A stretch of 23,876 nt of DNA from DATELY01 sp035276085. Its GTDB lineage: Bacteria > Pseudomonadota > Gammaproteobacteria > Steroidobacterales > Steroidobacteraceae. The notes under the pieces are model-generated. The model saw nothing but the letters and a program-made list of their open reading frames with translations. It made no database searches and had not been told where the DNA came from. The DNA is taken from the NCBI GenBank assembly GCA_035276085.1, contig DATELY010000207.1, positions 1-23,876 on the forward strand. The letters run 5' to 3'. The position numbers and the translations under genes are program-made. Below are positions 22,816-23,876 of the stretch, one piece after another; position 1 is the first letter of the stretch, and each line of letters opens with the position of its first letter.

Positions 22816-22846
22816 AAAGCCCCGCGCGAGCGGGGCTTTTCTTTTG
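22816..22846 (+). terminator. Intrinsic terminator after groEL
   Basis: AAGCCCCGC (22817-22825) and GCGGGGCTT (22830-22838) pair perfectly over a 4-nt loop, followed by TTTCTTTTG. It starts about 50 nt after the groEL stop. This is the clearest rho-independent terminator in the window. Confidence 0.92.
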
Positions 22847-22902
22847 TTGGAGCCTTCCCTGCCGCAGCGCCTCGACCTGCATCCGTGGTTCTGATACGGT
22901 CC

Positions 22903-22921
22903 ATACACCTTTGATGTGTAT
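22903..22921. promoter_or_regulatory. Candidate autoregulatory operator of the toxin-antitoxin pair
   Basis: ATACAC (22903-22908) and GTGTAT (22916-22921) form an inverted repeat with a 7-nt centre. The right arm covers the GTG start of the antitoxin. Type II antitoxins usually bind a palindrome at their own promoter, so this is a natural candidate site. Confidence 0.5.
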
Positions 22922-23176
22922 CCCGCTGTGAAGAAACCACCCTCGAAGCCCAAGTCTGCGGTCTCCGTCAGATCCAGCGCACGCACCAATGTCGTACTGG
23001 ATGCGAAGCTCGTTGCACAGGTGAAGCGACTGTCCGGCGCAAAAACGACTCGCGAAGCTATTCAGCTGGCGCTGGAGCACTACACACGCTCGCGCGATTA
23101 CTCACGCTTGCTGGGACTTCAGGGGACTGGCGGCGTGAGTGAAGGATACGACCCGAAAACTGCGTATCGCTCGTAG
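22916..23176 (+). CDS. vapB: VapB-type antitoxin (ribbon-helix-helix-like)
   Basis: An 86-residue protein starting at GTG 22916, or at GTG 22928 four codons later. After a basic N-terminal tail (KKPPSKPKS) comes RTNVVLDAKLVAQVKRLSGAKTTREAIQLALEHY, which has the short strand and two helices of the MetJ/Arc-like VapB group (pattern 'TTVNLDDDLVAEAKRLTG.KTKREAVELAL'). The C-terminal part (SRLLGLQGTGGVSEGYDP) would wrap the toxin. The stop is immediately followed by the toxin ATG with no gap, so translation is coupled. The long basic tail is unusual and may mean the second GTG is the true start. Confidence 0.85.
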   Translation: MYPAVKKPPSKPKSAVSVRSSARTNVVLDAKLVAQVKRLSGAKTTREAIQLALEHYTRSRDYSRLLGLQGTGGVSEGYDPKTAYRS

Positions 23177-23593
23177 ATGCTGGTCGACTCGTCCGTCTGG
23201 ATTGGATTTTTCCGGGGGGACCGTGCCCCGGAAATTGCGTTCCTGAAGTCGAGTCTCGAGAGGGGCGACCCGGTGTGGCTCACTCCTCCCGTGCTCCAGG
23301 AGGTACTCCAAGGTGCTGACAGCAAGTTACGGTTTGCAAAGTGGGACAGCGCACTGGGCGAATTGCCGATCCTGGGTGAACGCGATGGTCGGGCCATGGC
23401 GCGTGATGCGGCATTGCTGTACGCGAGATGTCGGTGGCAGGGTTTCACGCCGCGTAGTGCCAACGACTGCCTGATCGCCAGCTACGCCATCCATTATGAG
23501 CTACCGGTGCTTCACCGCGATCGGGATTTTGTGAGCATCGCGGCTATCGAGCCGACGCTCAAGCTCCTGAAGATCGACTCGCATACGCCATAG
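23177..23593 (+). CDS. vapC: VapC-type PIN-domain ribonuclease toxin
   Basis: A 138-residue PIN-domain protein. The acidic Mg-binding set is present: D4 (MLVDSSVWIGFFRG), E42 (PPVLQEVLQGA), D97 (SANDCLIASYA) and D115/D117 (HRDRDFVSIA). VapC toxins cut tRNA or rRNA and are held inactive by VapB. The catalytic residues look intact, so the toxin is probably functional. It starts directly after the vapB stop. The next gene begins 15 nt downstream, so the pair might be cotranscribed with it. Confidence 0.93.
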   Translation: MLVDSSVWIGFFRGDRAPEIAFLKSSLERGDPVWLTPPVLQEVLQGADSKLRFAKWDSALGELPILGERDGRAMARDAALLYARCRWQGFTPRSANDCLIASYAIHYELPVLHRDRDFVSIAAIEPTLKLLKIDSHTP

Positions 23594-23608
23594 CAGGCTC
23601 CAGCCATC

Positions 23609-23876
23609 ATGCTATTCACAGGCGACCGCCTGAATTTCTTCCGGCCATTGACCGGCAAATACCGCGAACAAGTCGTCGCGTGTCTGCGCGCCCTGTATTC
23701 CCGGCTGTACAGCTCGCTGGCCGAATACAGCCGCGTCGTCGATCGCGAGCTGGTGCTCGAGGTGTTCCAGGATGCGATCACGCGCACCCCCGTGTTCGAC
23801 GATGCGGAAGACACGGAAGCGCCTGCGCGCACCGAGCGCGAGCAGGCGAACTCGCTCTTGAATCTGCTGCTCGAGC
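23609..23876 (+). CDS. 5' end of a JetA-like protein (Wadjet, DUF5716-like), partial
   Basis: The frame opens at ATG 23609, the first start after an in-frame TAG, and runs off the window after 89 codons. It reads MLFTGDRLNFFRPLTGKYRE, then a helical region CLRALYSRLYSSLAEYSRVVDRELVLEVFQDAI and an acidic stretch before EQANSLLNLLLE. The opening FFRPLTGKYREQVV with LRALY.RLY and the winged-helix-like NLLLE segment recalls the N-terminus of JetA, the kleisin-like subunit of Wadjet anti-plasmid SMC complexes. This is recognition from memory, not a search. If correct, jetB, jetC and jetD should follow just outside the window. Confidence 0.55.
   Translation, partial: MLFTGDRLNFFRPLTGKYREQVVACLRALYSRLYSSLAEYSRVVDRELVLEVFQDAITRTPVFDDAEDTEAPARTEREQANSLLNLLLE

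Overview
The window reads as about 24 kb of GC-rich chromosome from a gammaproteobacterium. The evidence is gene content and order: groES-groEL, cutA, dsbD, a TlpA-like thioredoxin, aroQ, accB, accC, prmA, a DUF3426 zinc-ribbon protein, dusB, fis, purH and purD lie in a row, an arrangement familiar from Xanthomonadales, Nevskiales and Steroidobacterales relatives. No sequence search was possible, so the order-level placement is an inference.

Layout. Positions 1-176 hold the 3' end of an unrecognised gene. Positions 177-351 are a small inverted-repeat element between perfect CTAG copies, inserted exactly where two convergent genes would share their stop codons. A minus-strand secreted M20 metallopeptidase follows (352-1668). 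Diverging from it is a plus-strand operon of arsC, pdxJ and a subclass-B3-like metallo-beta-lactamase-fold gene, overlapping end to start, then a beta-class GST. Positions 4538-8200 are accessory: a CheD-like protein lacking the expected catalytic cysteine, a GNAT acetyltransferase, a 702-residue membrane pseudokinase with a Calx-beta-like domain, and a small unknown protein.

Positions 8240-20561 form a long minus-strand block of housekeeping genes. Transcription runs cutA, dsbD, tlpA-like (periplasmic thiol redox), aroQ, accB, accC (shikimate and fatty-acid synthesis), prmA, DUF3426, dusB, fis, purH, purD (translation, tRNA modification, nucleoid control, purine synthesis). Several gene boundaries in this block carry hairpins whose arms are tandem heptamers. 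The heptamer differs from site to site but the architecture is the same.

Divergent from cutA is groES-groEL, preceded by a near-perfect CIRCE operator (HrcA site) and followed by a strong intrinsic terminator. The right end (22916-23876) is a likely defence segment: a VapBC-type toxin-antitoxin pair with a palindrome over the antitoxin start, then the first 89 codons of a protein resembling the JetA subunit of Wadjet anti-plasmid condensin systems. The most unusual items are the pseudokinase/Calx-beta protein, the cysteine-less CheD-like protein, the insertion element at a CTAG stop overlap, the heptamer hairpins, the duplicated DsbD alpha domain and the possible Wadjet edge. No tRNA, rRNA, CRISPR array or full-length insertion sequence was seen. 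The longest gene-free stretches are 20562-20775 (groES promoter region), 177-351 (the inverted-repeat element) and 4375-4537 (one perfect hairpin); none exceeds 300 bases.
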